The notes under the pieces were generated by a model. The model was not told where the DNA came from, searched no databases, and saw nothing but the letters and a program-made list of their open reading frames with translations. A stretch of DNA of 64,000 nt from Ignavibacteria bacterium. Lineage in GTDB: Bacteria > Bacteroidota > Ignavibacteria > SZUA-365. Positions 20,523 through 29,479 of the stretch are shown here, piece after piece. Position numbers and translations under genes: made by a program. Location: NCBI GenBank assembly GCA_016720835.1, contig JADKJW010000031.1, positions 315,678-379,677 on the forward strand, read 5' to 3'. How positions within the stretch are numbered: position 1 is the stretch's first letter; each line of letters begins with the position of its first letter.

Positions 20523-22454
20523 TTACACTGTCGCGCCCGGCGGGGTTTCCGCGGGCGGAGTCTCCTCCGGCAGCACCCCGGTTTCGAGCAGCGCGGTGAG
20601 CTGCTTGCCGTCGATGATTTCCTTGGTGATCAGCGCGAGCGCGATGAGATCGAGCTGCTGCCGCCGTTCGGAGAGAATGGCGAGCGCGCGCTGATAGGCG
20701 TCGTCGATGAAACGCTTCGTCTCGGTATCCACGAGGCGCAACGTGTCCTCGCTGAAATTCCTGCCGCCGAAGGGATTGCCGCCGACATAGGACTCCGCGC
20801 CCGGCTCGAGCAGCGAGAGGTTGCCGAGCACGTCGCTCATGCCGTACCGCGCCACCATGTTGCGCGCCAGCGTGGTGCCGTGCATGAGATCGTTTTCCGC
20901 GCCGGTGGAGATGGAGCCGTAGACCACCTGCTCCGCGGCGCGTCCGCCGAGCACGACGGCGAGCCGTTCCAGCAGATACTCGCGCGTGTAGTTGTGGCGT
21001 TCGTCGATGGGCGTCTGCATCGTGACGCCCAGCGCGCGTCCGCGCGGCACGATGGTGACCTTGGTCACGGGATCGGAATTGGGGAAGCTCTTCGCGACGA
21101 GCGCGTGCCCCGCCTCGTGGTAGGCGGTGCGCTTCTTCTCGTCCTCGCTGAGAATGAGGCTCGAGCGCACGAGGCCGAGCATGATGTTGTCGAGGGCGCC
21201 CCAGAAATCCTCCATCTCCACGGCGTCCTTGCGCTTCTTGGAGCCGAGGATGGCGGCTTCGTTCACGAGGTTCTTCAGGTCCGCGCCGGAGTTGCCCGGC
21301 GTCGCGCGCGCGATGGCCTTGATGTCCACATCGGCCGCGAGCGGGACTTTCCGGATGTGCACGCCCAGGATTTCCTCGCGCTCCACGAGGTTCGGGAGGT
21401 CCACAATGATGCGGCGGTCGAAACGACCGGGCCGCAGCAGCGCGGGATCGAGCACGTCGGGCTGATTGGTGGCCGCCATCACGATGACGTCCTCATTCGA
21501 TTCGAAGCCGTCCATTTCCGACAGCAGCTGATTGAGCGTCTGCTCCATTTCGCTGGCGCCGCCGCCGTAGAACCCCTGGATGCCGCCGCGACGCCGGCCG
21601 ATCGAATCGATCTCGTCGACGAAGATGATGCACGGCGTGTTCTTCTTCGCCGTCGCGAACAGGTCGCGCACGCGGCTCGCGCCGACACCGACGAGCATTT
21701 CGAGGAATGCGGAGCCCGACACGTGGAAGAAAGGGACGTCCGCCTCGCCCGCCACGGCGCGCGCGAGGAGCGTCTTGCCCGTTCCCGGAGGACCGACGAG
21801 CAGCACGCCCTTGGGCGTGGAGCCGCCGAGCTTCTTGAAGTCCTGCGGCCGCTTGAGGAAGTGGATGATCTCGTACAGCGCTTCCTTCTGCTCCTTGGAG
21901 CCCGCCACATCGGCGAAAGTGGTTTTCACCTTTTCCTTGCTGTAGGACTGCGCATTCATCTTCCCCATCGAGAGCAGTCCACCCGAACCGCCGCCCTGCG
22001 CGCGCATGCGCTGATTGAAGAGGGCGAAAAAGCCCACCATCAGCAGCAGCGGGAAGACGAACCAGATGAGGGTGTTCCAGAAACTCGAGGTGTCCTGTAC
22101 GGCGGATATCGTGACCTTTTTCTCCTCGAGCAGCTGCATCAGCGCGTTGTCGGGGACCGCCGTCGGAAGCGTCACGGAATACACGGTCGGCGCGTCCTGC
22201 TTCTGCGAAGCATCCGCTTTCAGCGTGGCCATCAGGGACGCGGTTTCGATGTCGACCTTCGCGACCTTGCCGTCGATGACGAGTTGCTTGAAGGTGCTGT
22301 ATGGGATGGTCTGCCCCTGCTTGCCCCAGAAATACACAAATTCAATGACGATGAGGGCCAGGATACCCACCAGGAACCAGCGCAGCATGGGCGTGGTCCG
22401 GAAGGGAAGCGGGGATTTCGGCTGGCTCTTGTCGTCGGGTTGTCCGTTGCTCAT
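20523..22454 (-). CDS. ftsH: ATP-dependent zinc metalloprotease FtsH
   Basis: FtsH is a membrane-anchored AAA+ protease that degrades misfolded membrane proteins and short-lived regulators. The 643-residue product has two N-terminal spans (residues about 23-42 and 125-145) flanking a periplasmic domain, Walker A GPPGTGKT, Walker B IIFVDEID, the SRH region ATNQPDVLDPALLRPGRFDR and the zinc-binding HEAGH motif. The ATG at 22452-22454 is chosen over an upstream frame extension because AGGAG lies about seven bases before it and MSNGQ is a normal start. Length is typical. Der lies 107 bases upstream in the same orientation. Confidence 0.95.
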   Translation of the reverse strand: MSNGQPDDKSQPKSPLPFRTTPMLRWFLVGILALIVIEFVYFWGKQGQTIPYSTFKQLVIDGKVAKVDIETASLMATLKADASQKQDAPTVYSVTLPTAVPDNALMQLLEEKKVTISAVQDTSSFWNTLIWFVFPLLLMVGFFALFNQRMRAQGGGSGGLLSMGKMNAQSYSKEKVKTTFADVAGSKEQKEALYEIIHFLKRPQDFKKLGGSTPKGVLLVGPPGTGKTLLARAVAGEADVPFFHVSGSAFLEMLVGVGASRVRDLFATAKKNTPCIIFVDEIDSIGRRRGGIQGFYGGGASEMEQTLNQLLSEMDGFESNEDVIVMAATNQPDVLDPALLRPGRFDRRIIVDLPNLVEREEILGVHIRKVPLAADVDIKAIARATPGNSGADLKNLVNEAAILGSKKRKDAVEMEDFWGALDNIMLGLVRSSLILSEDEKKRTAYHEAGHALVAKSFPNSDPVTKVTIVPRGRALGVTMQTPIDERHNYTREYLLERLAVVLGGRAAEQVVYGSISTGAENDLMHGTTLARNMVARYGMSDVLGNLSLLEPGAESYVGGNPFGGRNFSEDTLRLVDTETKRFIDDAYQRALAILSERRQQLDLIALALITKEIIDGKQLTALLETGVLPEETPPAETPPGATV

Positions 22455-22560
22455 GTACGTTGCTCCTGGTCTTGATGCGACTCCTTCACCGGCGCCCGGA
22501 AGTGGGGGCGGCGGGGAGCGCACACTCTAAACATCCGGGCGCGTCCGAAGGTTCGACGCG

Positions 22561-23871
22561 CTATTTTTCTCTGAACTGCACCGCGATCGGCACGCCGTGG
22601 AAGCCGAACATCCGCCGCACGGCGCGCTCCACGAAACGCCGGTAACTCTCGGGGATGTGCTTCGGCTCGTTCGTGAAGAGGACCACCACCGGCGGCGATT
22701 CGCGCACCTGCGTCACGTAGTAGATTTTCACCTCGCGTCCGGTGGGCGTGGACGGCGGCGGCGTGGCGCGCACCACCTCCAGCAGGCGATCGTTGAGCTC
22801 CGAGGTCTTCACGCGCTTCTTGCGCTCCTCGTAGACCTCGATGCAGGTGTCCAGCATCTTCGTGACGCGCTGCCGCGTGAGGGCCGAGACGAAGGCGATG
22901 GGGACGTAATCGTACATCTTCACCTTCGCCTGGATGTCGTCCTCGATGCGCTTCGCGGAGTGCGAATCCTTCTCGAGCAGATCCCACTTGTTGACGCAGA
23001 TGACCACGCCCTTGTGATGCTCGATGGCCTCGGTGATGATGTCGATGTCCTGATGCAGCAGGCCTTCCGTGGCGTCCACCATGCACAACGCCACGTCGCA
23101 GCGCTCGATGCTCTTGAACGTGCGCAGGGTGGAGAAGAACTCGATGTTCTCCTTGATGTGGCTCTTGCGGCGCAGTCCCGCGGTGTCGATGAGGGTGATC
23201 TCCTTGCCGTGGTACACGAGCGTCGAATCGAGGGAGTCGCGCGTCGTGCCCGGAATGGGCGTGACGATGGACCGCTCCCGCCCCAGCAGCGCGTTGGTGA
23301 TCGAGGATTTCCCGACATTCGGCCGACCGATGATCGCGAGCCGCAGGTGGGGCTCCTCCTCGACGTCGGTCGCCTCGGGGAAGCCCGCGACAATGACGTC
23401 GAGCAGATCGCCGGTCATGCGCCCGGAAATACCCGAGACCTCGTGCGGCTCGCCGAGACCGAGTTCGTAGAACTGCGCCGTCTCGTTGCTGAGCTTGCCG
23501 CTGTCGATCTTGTTGACGGCGAGCACCACCCGGCGCGAGCTCTTGCGCAGCATCTGCGCGATTTCGAGATCCATCGGGTGCAGGCCGTCCCGCGCGTCCA
23601 CGACGAACACGATGACGGTCGCCTCGTCGATGGAGGCGGCCACCTGCTCCCGGATGGCCTTTTCGAAGACATCGGAGGAGTCGGAAACATACCCTCCGGT
23701 ATCGATGAGCATGAATTCGCGGCCGGCCCACTCCGCATCGGCGTAGTGCCTGTCGCGCGTCACGCCGGGCTGATCGTCCACGATCGCCTGCCGGATCCCG
23801 ATGAACCGGTTGAACATCGTCGATTTTCCGACGTTCGGCCTGCCTACGATTGCTACCAGCGGTTTCGCCAT
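22561..23871 (-). CDS. der: Ribosome-assembly GTPase Der (EngA)
   Basis: Der is a double-GTPase needed for 50S ribosome maturation. Both G domains are complete: GRPNVGKST with DTGGY and NKID in the first, GRPNVGKSS with DTAGLRRKS and NKWD in the second. A C-terminal KH-like domain follows (ending FHGVPIAVQFREK). The 436-residue length is normal. The ATG at 23869-23871 (MAKPLVAIVG) follows an AGGAAG site; the frame stays open for ten more codons but these are not expected in the family. It is followed by ftsH on the same strand. Confidence 0.95.
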   Translation of the reverse strand: MAKPLVAIVGRPNVGKSTMFNRFIGIRQAIVDDQPGVTRDRHYADAEWAGREFMLIDTGGYVSDSSDVFEKAIREQVAASIDEATVIVFVVDARDGLHPMDLEIAQMLRKSSRRVVLAVNKIDSGKLSNETAQFYELGLGEPHEVSGISGRMTGDLLDVIVAGFPEATDVEEEPHLRLAIIGRPNVGKSSITNALLGRERSIVTPIPGTTRDSLDSTLVYHGKEITLIDTAGLRRKSHIKENIEFFSTLRTFKSIERCDVALCMVDATEGLLHQDIDIITEAIEHHKGVVICVNKWDLLEKDSHSAKRIEDDIQAKVKMYDYVPIAFVSALTRQRVTKMLDTCIEVYEERKKRVKTSELNDRLLEVVRATPPPSTPTGREVKIYYVTQVRESPPVVVLFTNEPKHIPESYRRFVERAVRRMFGFHGVPIAVQFREK

Positions 23872-23944
23872 AACTTCCTGTTTCGAGTCTCGTGTGGACA
23901 AAAGAACATTAAAGATACGACGATTCCGGATAGGATGACAGTAG

Positions 23945-24038
23945 TCGTGAATGGTGAATCGTGAATATCGACTTCACGATTCACCATTCACGATTCACGA
24001 CTCACGACTCACGACTTCACGATTCACCATTCACGATT
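23945..24038. repeat. Heptameric degenerate repeat (unit ATTCACG) with 21-bp inverted repeat
   Basis: The 94 bases consist largely of variants of ATTCACG and ATTCACC in tandem, period 7. The left end is inverted, so that 23945-23965 pairs perfectly with 23973-23993 (21 bp, seven-base loop). The repeat begins exactly at the stop codon of the small membrane protein at 24038-24196 and ends near the der leader. It could terminate transcription from either side. Confidence 0.8.
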
Positions 24039-24196
24039 CATTTCTTCAGCCGTTTGAACACTCCCGACCGGACAATCAGATAGATCACCCCCGCGACGAC
24101 GGCGAAGATCAGGATGTTTTTCAGCGTCCAGAGCAGCACCTTGAGCGCGATGACCGCGAGGACGACGAGGCCGAGGATGAAGAGAAAATCTCGCAT
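24038..24196 (-). CDS. 52-residue membrane microprotein downstream of the ABC permease
   Basis: This short gene starts at the ATG at 24194-24196, seven bases after an AGGAG site, and ends at TGA 24038-24040. The product is almost entirely hydrophobic, with two stretches (LGLVVLAVIALKVLLW and ILIFAVVAGVIYLIV) separated by TLKN, and a basic tail VFKRLKK. It begins 20 bases after the stop of the ABC permease, so it probably belongs to that operon and may be an accessory subunit. I recognise no family. The stop codon lies at the edge of the ATTCACG repeat. Confidence 0.7.
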   Translation of the reverse strand: MRDFLFILGLVVLAVIALKVLLWTLKNILIFAVVAGVIYLIVRSGVFKRLKK

Positions 24197-24215
24197 GGGG
24201 AACTCCTGCGTGGTG

Positions 24216-25463
24216 TTATGATCGGATCCATCGAACGATTTCGTCGAGCGTGGGGCGCGTGCCCGTCAGGAGAATGCCGACACGGAAGACCTTCGCGGCG
24301 ATCCACACGACGACGGCGATCGACAGCACGAGGCCTGCGAGGCTGGCCGCGATCTGCCAGGCGGGAGGCGTGAGGATCGGCAGGCGCAGGATCATCATCG
24401 AAGGCGTGAGCAACGGCACGAAGCTGAGGCCGACGAGCAGCGGACTGTTCGGATTCTGCACCGCGATCATCGCGATGACGAGCGGCAGCGACAGGAAGAT
24501 CGACAGGTAGCCGGTCATCTGCTGCGCCTCCTGTTCGGTGGAGGCGAGGCAACCGAACATCACGAAGATCCCGGCGTACAGCAGAAAGCCGAGGAAGAAG
24601 TACACGATCATCAGCCACAGATTGTCGAGCGGCAGGCCGGTGATGCCCGAGGCGAGCACGAGCACGACCCCGATGACCACCCACAGCGACAGCTGCACGA
24701 TGCCGAGCAGGCTCAGCCCGATGATCTTGCCGAACATCAGGTCGGTGGCGGAACAGGACGAGACCAGCACCTCCACGATGCGGTTGCTCTTTTCCTCCAC
24801 CATGCTGCGCACCAGCATCTGCCCCGAGCTCAGGATCATGATCATCAGCATGATGATGAACACGTAGGAAATGCCGAAGGACTCCAGGAAGCCGCTCTGC
24901 TTCTCGCCCGTCGGCGTCACGCGCACCGTGCGGAGATCCGCCCGGCGGTTCAATTCGCCGACCTTGACGGGATCGAGTCCCGCATGCGTGAGCTTGTACG
25001 ACGTGATCACGCCGGACACGATGCTTTCCAGGCGCGAAATGTTCTCGATGTCGGACACGTTCCGGGCGCGGTACTCGACGTGCAGGGAATCGAGCGCGGT
25101 GGACGGGATGAGGACGGCCGCCTCCAGGGTCTCCGCGAGGATGCGCTCGTCCGCGCGCCCCTTCGCCTCCTCCATGCTCGTCTCGGCGCCGACCGGCGTC
25201 ACCACGTAGAGGGGACGGTCGTCGGGCAGCGTGAACGCGCGCGCCACGGAGGCGGTGACGCTGTCGAGCAGCACGCCGGTGCCGTCGTAGACGAGGAGAT
25301 GGAGCTGCTCCTGCTTCACGATGTTCTCGCGCAGCAGGGACGGCACGACGGAGAACAGCGCCATGATGGCGGGCGTGAGGAACAGCCCGATGATGAAGCT
25401 CTTGGTCTTCACGCGCTCGACGAATTCCCAGCGCGCGACGCTGAAGGCCTTGCGGGAGATCAT
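24216..25463 (-). CDS. ABC-2 type exporter permease (NatB-like)
   Basis: This 415-residue inner-membrane protein is the permease half of an ABC exporter of the NatAB type. The N terminus ARWEFVERVKTKSFIIGLFLTP is diagnostic. A large extracytoplasmic domain (residues about 45-190) precedes six spans, starting YVFIIMLMIMILSSGQM and followed by the coupling segment EEKSNRIVEVLVSS. Its start overlaps the 3' end of the ATPase gene by four bases. NatAB pairs export sodium or other cations in Bacillus; other members move drugs or lipids, so the substrate here is open. Confidence 0.88.
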   Translation of the reverse strand: MISRKAFSVARWEFVERVKTKSFIIGLFLTPAIMALFSVVPSLLRENIVKQEQLHLLVYDGTGVLLDSVTASVARAFTLPDDRPLYVVTPVGAETSMEEAKGRADERILAETLEAAVLIPSTALDSLHVEYRARNVSDIENISRLESIVSGVITSYKLTHAGLDPVKVGELNRRADLRTVRVTPTGEKQSGFLESFGISYVFIIMLMIMILSSGQMLVRSMVEEKSNRIVEVLVSSCSATDLMFGKIIGLSLLGIVQLSLWVVIGVVLVLASGITGLPLDNLWLMIVYFFLGFLLYAGIFVMFGCLASTEQEAQQMTGYLSIFLSLPLVIAMIAVQNPNSPLLVGLSFVPLLTPSMMILRLPILTPPAWQIAASLAGLVLSIAVVVWIAAKVFRVGILLTGTRPTLDEIVRWIRS

Positions 25464-26614
25464 GCGCGCGGCCCTCCTTCCGCGCGTTCGCGCAATTCGG
25501 CCTGCACCTTCTTCTTCACCCGGAAAAAGCGCAGGGCGGACAGCATCGCCGCCCCGATGAGTATGAAGAACAGCACGGGCTGCAGGTGTCCGGCCTTGAC
25601 TTGCGCGGCGGCGACGACGAGGACGGCAAGGAACATGAGCAGCGAGGTGAACAACTCCCGGCGCACGCGCTTGTCCTGCGCTGCGCTCTTCGGCGGGAGT
25701 GCGGCGGCGGCCGTCGTCTCCGCTTCGGGCATGCCGACGGTCTCGATGAAGATGGCTTCGAGGGACGGTTCGATGCGCGCGAAGCGGGCGATCTGCAGGC
25801 GCGCGACCGCCGCGGTGAGAATGCTGTTGGTGTCCGCGCCGTCGGCGACGACGAGTTCGGCGAAGTTCTGCGACACCTGCGCGCGCGCCACGCCGGGCAG
25901 CGTTTCGAGGAAGTCCCCTTCGCCTTCGAATTCGATCTGCACGGAGTTCTTGCCGAAGCGCTGCTTGATGCCCGCGGGCGAGCCTTCCAGCACGATGCGC
26001 CCCTTGTTGATCAGCACCAGGTCGTCGCAGAGCTTCTCCGCGAATTCCATCTGATGCGTCGAGAAGATGATCGCCCGGTTGTCGAGGCGCAACTCCTGCA
26101 GCGCGTCCTTGATCAGGATCTGATTCACGGGATCGAGGCCGGAAAACACTTCATCGAGCACGAGCAGCGCCGGTCGGTGCAGCACGGAGATGATGAACTG
26201 CACCTTCTGCTGATTGCCCTTGCTCAGTTCCTCGACGTTGCGCTTGAGGGCGTGCGTCAGCGAGAAGCGCTCGAGCCAGGGCGCCGCGGCGGCGCGCGCG
26301 GCGGCCGCGTCCATGCCCTTGAGGGATGCGAAATACGCGATCACGTGCACGAGCTTGTTCTTGCGGTACAGGCCGCGCTCCTCGGGCAGGTAGCCGACGA
26401 GATTCTTGCCCGACTCGCCGGGGCGTTTTCCGTTGAACAGGATCTCCCCGCTGTCGGGTTGAATGATGTCCATGATCATCCGGATGGTCGTCGATTTCCC
26501 CGCGCCGTTCGGTCCGATCAGTCCGAAGACCTGGCCGGGCTTGACGGTGAAGGAGACGTCGTCAACCGCGCGGACGGAGGTGAAATCCTTGCGCAGGTGT
26601 GAAACGGTCAGCAT
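25460..26614 (-). CDS. ABC exporter ATP-binding protein with C-terminal membrane hairpin (NatA-like)
   Basis: This 384-residue ATPase powers the neighbouring permease. It has Walker A GPNGAGKST, the family-specific signature LSKGNQQKVQ in place of LSGGQ, Walker B LLVLDEVFSGLDP and the switch His in STHQMEF. A DUF4162-type domain follows (residues about 215-300). Unusually, residues about 315-365 then form two further hydrophobic spans (ELFTSLLMFLAVLVVAAAQV and PVLFFILIGAAMLSAL), so the subunit would itself be membrane-anchored. It overlaps the permease start by four bases, indicating translational coupling. Confidence 0.88.
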   Translation of the reverse strand: MLTVSHLRKDFTSVRAVDDVSFTVKPGQVFGLIGPNGAGKSTTIRMIMDIIQPDSGEILFNGKRPGESGKNLVGYLPEERGLYRKNKLVHVIAYFASLKGMDAAAARAAAAPWLERFSLTHALKRNVEELSKGNQQKVQFIISVLHRPALLVLDEVFSGLDPVNQILIKDALQELRLDNRAIIFSTHQMEFAEKLCDDLVLINKGRIVLEGSPAGIKQRFGKNSVQIEFEGEGDFLETLPGVARAQVSQNFAELVVADGADTNSILTAAVARLQIARFARIEPSLEAIFIETVGMPEAETTAAAALPPKSAAQDKRVRRELFTSLLMFLAVLVVAAAQVKAGHLQPVLFFILIGAAMLSALRFFRVKKKVQAELRERAEGGPRA

Positions 26615-26700
26615 GCAGTCCTGTAAGGTTCAGTGCGTGAAAGTGGTCCGGAGTCCGGGGACACCGGATCGTGATGTTCTACGGTACAGTGGCCGTCTTG

Positions 26701-27540
26701 TTACGGGAGCTTCTTTTTGAACGCCTGATACGATTTCGTGAAGAGCTGCGATTCCGCGGGGGACGGGACCTTCCATTCCGCCATTTTCGCCTGCACGTTG
26801 TTCGCGCGGTCTTCCGACGGGGGATGCGTCAGAAACAGCGTGGTGAGGGAGGACGAGCTGCTGCCGCCCGCGGCCCCGATCTTCTCGAAGAAGTATTTGA
26901 TGGAACCCGGGTAGTAATCCGTCGATCGCAGGTACTGCATGCTGTAGTTGTCGGCCTCCATCTCGTCGTCGCGGCTGTTCTTGAGGAAGCCGAGATTCGT
27001 GAAGAGGTTGCCCGCGATTTGCGCGACCGTGCTGGGATTCTTCCCGAGCACTTCGCCGAGCAGGATCTGGGCGCCGTGCGCGGCGGTGATGCGCTTGGTC
27101 GCATGGCGGCGTTCCGCGTGCGCGATCTCGTGGCCCAGCACACCGGCGAGCGACGCCTCATTGTCGAGAAATTTCATCAGGCCGGTGTACACGTAGATGT
27201 AGCCGCCGGGAGTGCAGAAGGCGTTGATGGTCTTGTCGTCCTGGATGATCTCCACGACGTAGGGATAGATGGCGCGCTTCTGCACATCCGGCGACGCGAG
27301 CACTTTCTGCACGATGCCGCCGACGTAGGACTTCACTTCGGGGCGCCCCTGCATGATGGGGTATTCCTTCGGGTTGGCGCGAATCTCCTTGTCGAGCTGC
27401 GCGCCCAGATTCACGTCGTCGCTGTCCTTGTAGATGTTCACGCCGCAGGCGATCAGGACCGCGGTGTACGCGAGCATCGTCAGCATGGCGATGCGGCTCC
27501 TGAACACCGTGTGGATATTGTGTCTCATTCGCGATAGCAT
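26701..27540 (-). CDS. M48 family metalloprotease lipoprotein
   Basis: This 279-residue zinc protease resembles the LoiP/BepA/YggG group that controls outer-membrane protein quality. It has a lipobox (VLIAC, residues about 20-24 of the chosen start), then the zinc motif HEIAH (in LGHEIAHAERRHATKR), the typical FCTPGGYIYVYTGLM strand and the downstream EMEAD glutamate that completes the zinc site. The SLTTLFLTHPPSEDR segment is also conserved. The ATG at 27538-27540 follows AGAGGA; a longer frame extension without a better site exists. It should sit in the periplasm, lipid-anchored. Confidence 0.88.
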   Translation of the reverse strand: MLSRMRHNIHTVFRSRIAMLTMLAYTAVLIACGVNIYKDSDDVNLGAQLDKEIRANPKEYPIMQGRPEVKSYVGGIVQKVLASPDVQKRAIYPYVVEIIQDDKTINAFCTPGGYIYVYTGLMKFLDNEASLAGVLGHEIAHAERRHATKRITAAHGAQILLGEVLGKNPSTVAQIAGNLFTNLGFLKNSRDDEMEADNYSMQYLRSTDYYPGSIKYFFEKIGAAGGSSSSSLTTLFLTHPPSEDRANNVQAKMAEWKVPSPAESQLFTKSYQAFKKKLP

Positions 27541-27624
27541 GGTGTATCCTCTCTGCGGAAATGGTTGGTGGTGGAAGAGTCGAAAAGTATCCAAAACTTG
27601 CGGCAAATCCAGTGCCGCTCGGAA

Positions 27625-28701
27625 TCACCCGAGATACTGCTCGGGGGCCGGCGTGGAGAGCCAGTACAGGACGCGGTGACGGAAGGCTTTTTCCATCGCG
27701 AGGCGCGCGGGCGCATCCGCGGACAGCGGAAGCGGGGAGAGCGCGAAGAACGCCGCGATGGCATCCTGAATGCAGGAAATATCATCGTTCCGGAACACGA
27801 GGTGGCGCAGGTCGTCCGCTCCCTCGAAGTACCGCGTGTACCATGCCACGTGCTTGCGCAGGCGAGGCAGACTGAGGATGGGACCGAACTCGCGCGCGAG
27901 CATCGCGACGTGCCGCCGCACCACATCGGCAAGGTCGGTCACCGATGGCAGGTGCTCGTCGATGCCGCAGCGGCGCCCGAGCGCGATGTCCCGGAATATC
28001 CACGGGGTGCCAAGCGCTCCGCGCGCGATCATCACCGCGTCACAGCCGGTCTGATCCATCATGCGGAAGGCGTCGGCCGAGGAGAACACGTCCCCGTTGC
28101 CCACGACGGGGATGGAGGCTTCGTCCTTCGCGATGGCGATGGCGTCCCAGTGCGCGGGCTGATCGTAGGCGGCGGAGCGGGAACGCGCGTGAACGGTGAT
28201 GAAACTCGCGCCCGCGTCCTCCACGGCGCGCACGATGGCGCGCATGGATTCTTCGCGATGCTGCGCGCTCATGCGCACTTTGGCCGACACCGGCACCGTC
28301 GACGCGCGCACGGCGGCGCGCACGACGCTTTCGAGGGATTTGGGGTCCTCGAGCAGTTTCGCGCCGGCGCCCGCATCGCAGATGCGCTCGTTCGGACAGC
28401 CGCAGTTGATGTCGATGATCGTCGGGTGCATGCGCGAGAGTTCATGGATGGCCTGCGTCGCCATGCCCGCAGTCGCCGCCACCACCTGCATCGAGATCGC
28501 GCCCTCCGCGGGATCGAAGACCGCGCAGCGGAACGACTCCTTGAGGCCCTCCACGATGCCCTTGGCGCTCACCATCTCCGTGCTCGCGTGCACGACGCCG
28601 AATTCCCGGCACACGGCGCGGAAGGGAATGTCGGTCGTCGCGAGCATCGGCGCGAGTATGGCCCTGCCGGCGAGGAGCTGCTGTACGACATCTGGAATCA
28701 T
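27625..28701 (-). CDS. dus: tRNA-dihydrouridine synthase
   Basis: Dus enzymes reduce uridines in the tRNA D-loop using FMN and NADPH. The 358-residue protein is a TIM barrel with the family landmarks ILAPMLATTDIPFR, INCGCPNERICDAGAGAKLL containing the catalytic Cys, VSAKVRMS, ITVHARS and VVGNGDVFSSADA, then DAVMIARGALGTPWIF. The start at 28699-28701 is required to keep the N-terminal barrel strand, although GGAAGG directly abuts the codon. It is divergent from fur, separated by only 82 bases. Which D-loop position it modifies (DusA/B/C type) is not resolved. Confidence 0.9.
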   Translation of the reverse strand: MIPDVVQQLLAGRAILAPMLATTDIPFRAVCREFGVVHASTEMVSAKGIVEGLKESFRCAVFDPAEGAISMQVVAATAGMATQAIHELSRMHPTIIDINCGCPNERICDAGAGAKLLEDPKSLESVVRAAVRASTVPVSAKVRMSAQHREESMRAIVRAVEDAGASFITVHARSRSAAYDQPAHWDAIAIAKDEASIPVVGNGDVFSSADAFRMMDQTGCDAVMIARGALGTPWIFRDIALGRRCGIDEHLPSVTDLADVVRRHVAMLAREFGPILSLPRLRKHVAWYTRYFEGADDLRHLVFRNDDISCIQDAIAAFFALSPLPLSADAPARLAMEKAFRHRVLYWLSTPAPEQYLG

Positions 28702-28760
28702 CCTTCCAAGATAGCAAATCCCCGGGGGTTGCTTCGCATGACTCGAGACGGTATATTCGC

Positions 28761-28782
28761 ATTTAGATTTAGTCTAAATAGA
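28761..28782 (+). promoter_or_regulatory. Palindromic operator-like site before fur
   Basis: The sequence atttagatttagtctaaata contains TTAGA-N5-TCTAA and, nested in it, TTTAG-T-CTAAA. It ends one base before the fur start region and resembles the AT-rich inverted repeats bound by Fur/PerR proteins, so autoregulation is likely. It overlaps where the ribosome would bind, as no Shine-Dalgarno is visible. Confidence 0.5.
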
Positions 28783-28783
28783 C

Positions 28784-29236
28784 ATGCAGAAACCCGACAT
28801 CAAATCCTTCTTCCACGAGTACCTGCGCCGGAACAACCTGCGCATCACCCCCGAGCGCATCGAAGTGCTGGACGCGGCAATGGCATCCAAGAGCCACTTC
28901 GACGCGGATCAGCTCTTCCTGCACCTCAAGAAAAAGGGGAGCAAGGTGTCGCGCGCGACGGTGTACAACACGCTCGAGAAGCTGCGCGATTCGGGCATCC
29001 TCGTGCAGTACCGCTTCGAGGAACGCCTCGCCAAGTACGAAGTCGCCCTCAACAACCAGCCGCATCATCACCTGATCTGCCGTTCCTGCGGCACCATCGA
29101 GGAATTCATCGACAAGCGCGTCGACCGCATGGCCCGCGACGCCGCCGCCTTCATGAATCACGATCTGCAGGACGCGATCCTGCACATCTACGGGATCTGC
29201 CCCGCCTGCAGGAAGAAACACCCATCGCAGCCGTAA
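28784..29236 (+). CDS. fur: Fur family transcriptional regulator
   Basis: This 150-residue metalloregulator controls iron-dependent genes. The N-terminal winged helix includes RITPERIEVLDAA, then HFDADQLFLHLKKKG and the recognition helix SRATVYNTLEKLRDSGIL. The dimerisation domain carries the metal ligands in QPHHHLICRSCG (HHH plus the CxxC pair) and ends with a second pair CPAC. The gene heads an operon with feoA (stop and start overlap as TAATG) and feoB, which strongly suggests it senses iron and regulates ferrous iron uptake. A peroxide- or zinc-sensing role (PerR, Zur) is less likely from this context. Confidence 0.92.
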   Translation: MQKPDIKSFFHEYLRRNNLRITPERIEVLDAAMASKSHFDADQLFLHLKKKGSKVSRATVYNTLEKLRDSGILVQYRFEERLAKYEVALNNQPHHHLICRSCGTIEEFIDKRVDRMARDAAAFMNHDLQDAILHIYGICPACRKKHPSQP

Positions 29237-29460
29237 TGCCCATGCTCCTCAGTACCGTCCGCAAAGGATCGCGCGTCCGCATCGCCGGACTTCCCCTCGG
29301 CGACATGCGCTCGCAGCTCATCCGCCTCGGCCTCATGGAAGGCACCGTGGTGGAATGTCTCGAGCGGCTGCCCGGAGGCACGCTCGTGCTGCTGCACAGC
29401 CGCCAGGAAGTGGCCGTGAGCACCGAGCTGGCCGCGTCCATCACCGTCTCGTCGCTCTGA
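29236..29460 (+). CDS. feoA: Ferrous iron transport protein FeoA
   Basis: FeoA is a small SH3-like cytoplasmic protein needed for FeoB function. The 74-residue product starts at the ATG that overlaps the fur stop (TAATG at 29234-29238). It shows the usual pattern: VRKGSRVRIAGLP, GDMRSQLIRLGLMEGTVVEC near the middle, GGTLVLLHSRQEVAVSTELA and a final beta strand. Length fits the family (about 75). feoB begins 19 bases downstream. Another in-frame ATG two codons later is possible. Confidence 0.9.
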   Translation: MPMLLSTVRKGSRVRIAGLPLGDMRSQLIRLGLMEGTVVECLERLPGGTLVLLHSRQEVAVSTELAASITVSSL

Positions 29461-29479
29461 GAAAGGATACACGCACCTC

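Noticed and set aside
20445..22475. Open frame of about 676 codons opposite ftsH
   Set aside because: The sense strand encodes a complete FtsH with all motifs; the antisense product is low-complexity and unlike any protein.
23945..24038. CRISPR-like array
   Set aside because: The units are only seven bases, degenerate and directly adjacent, with no unique spacers and no cas genes.
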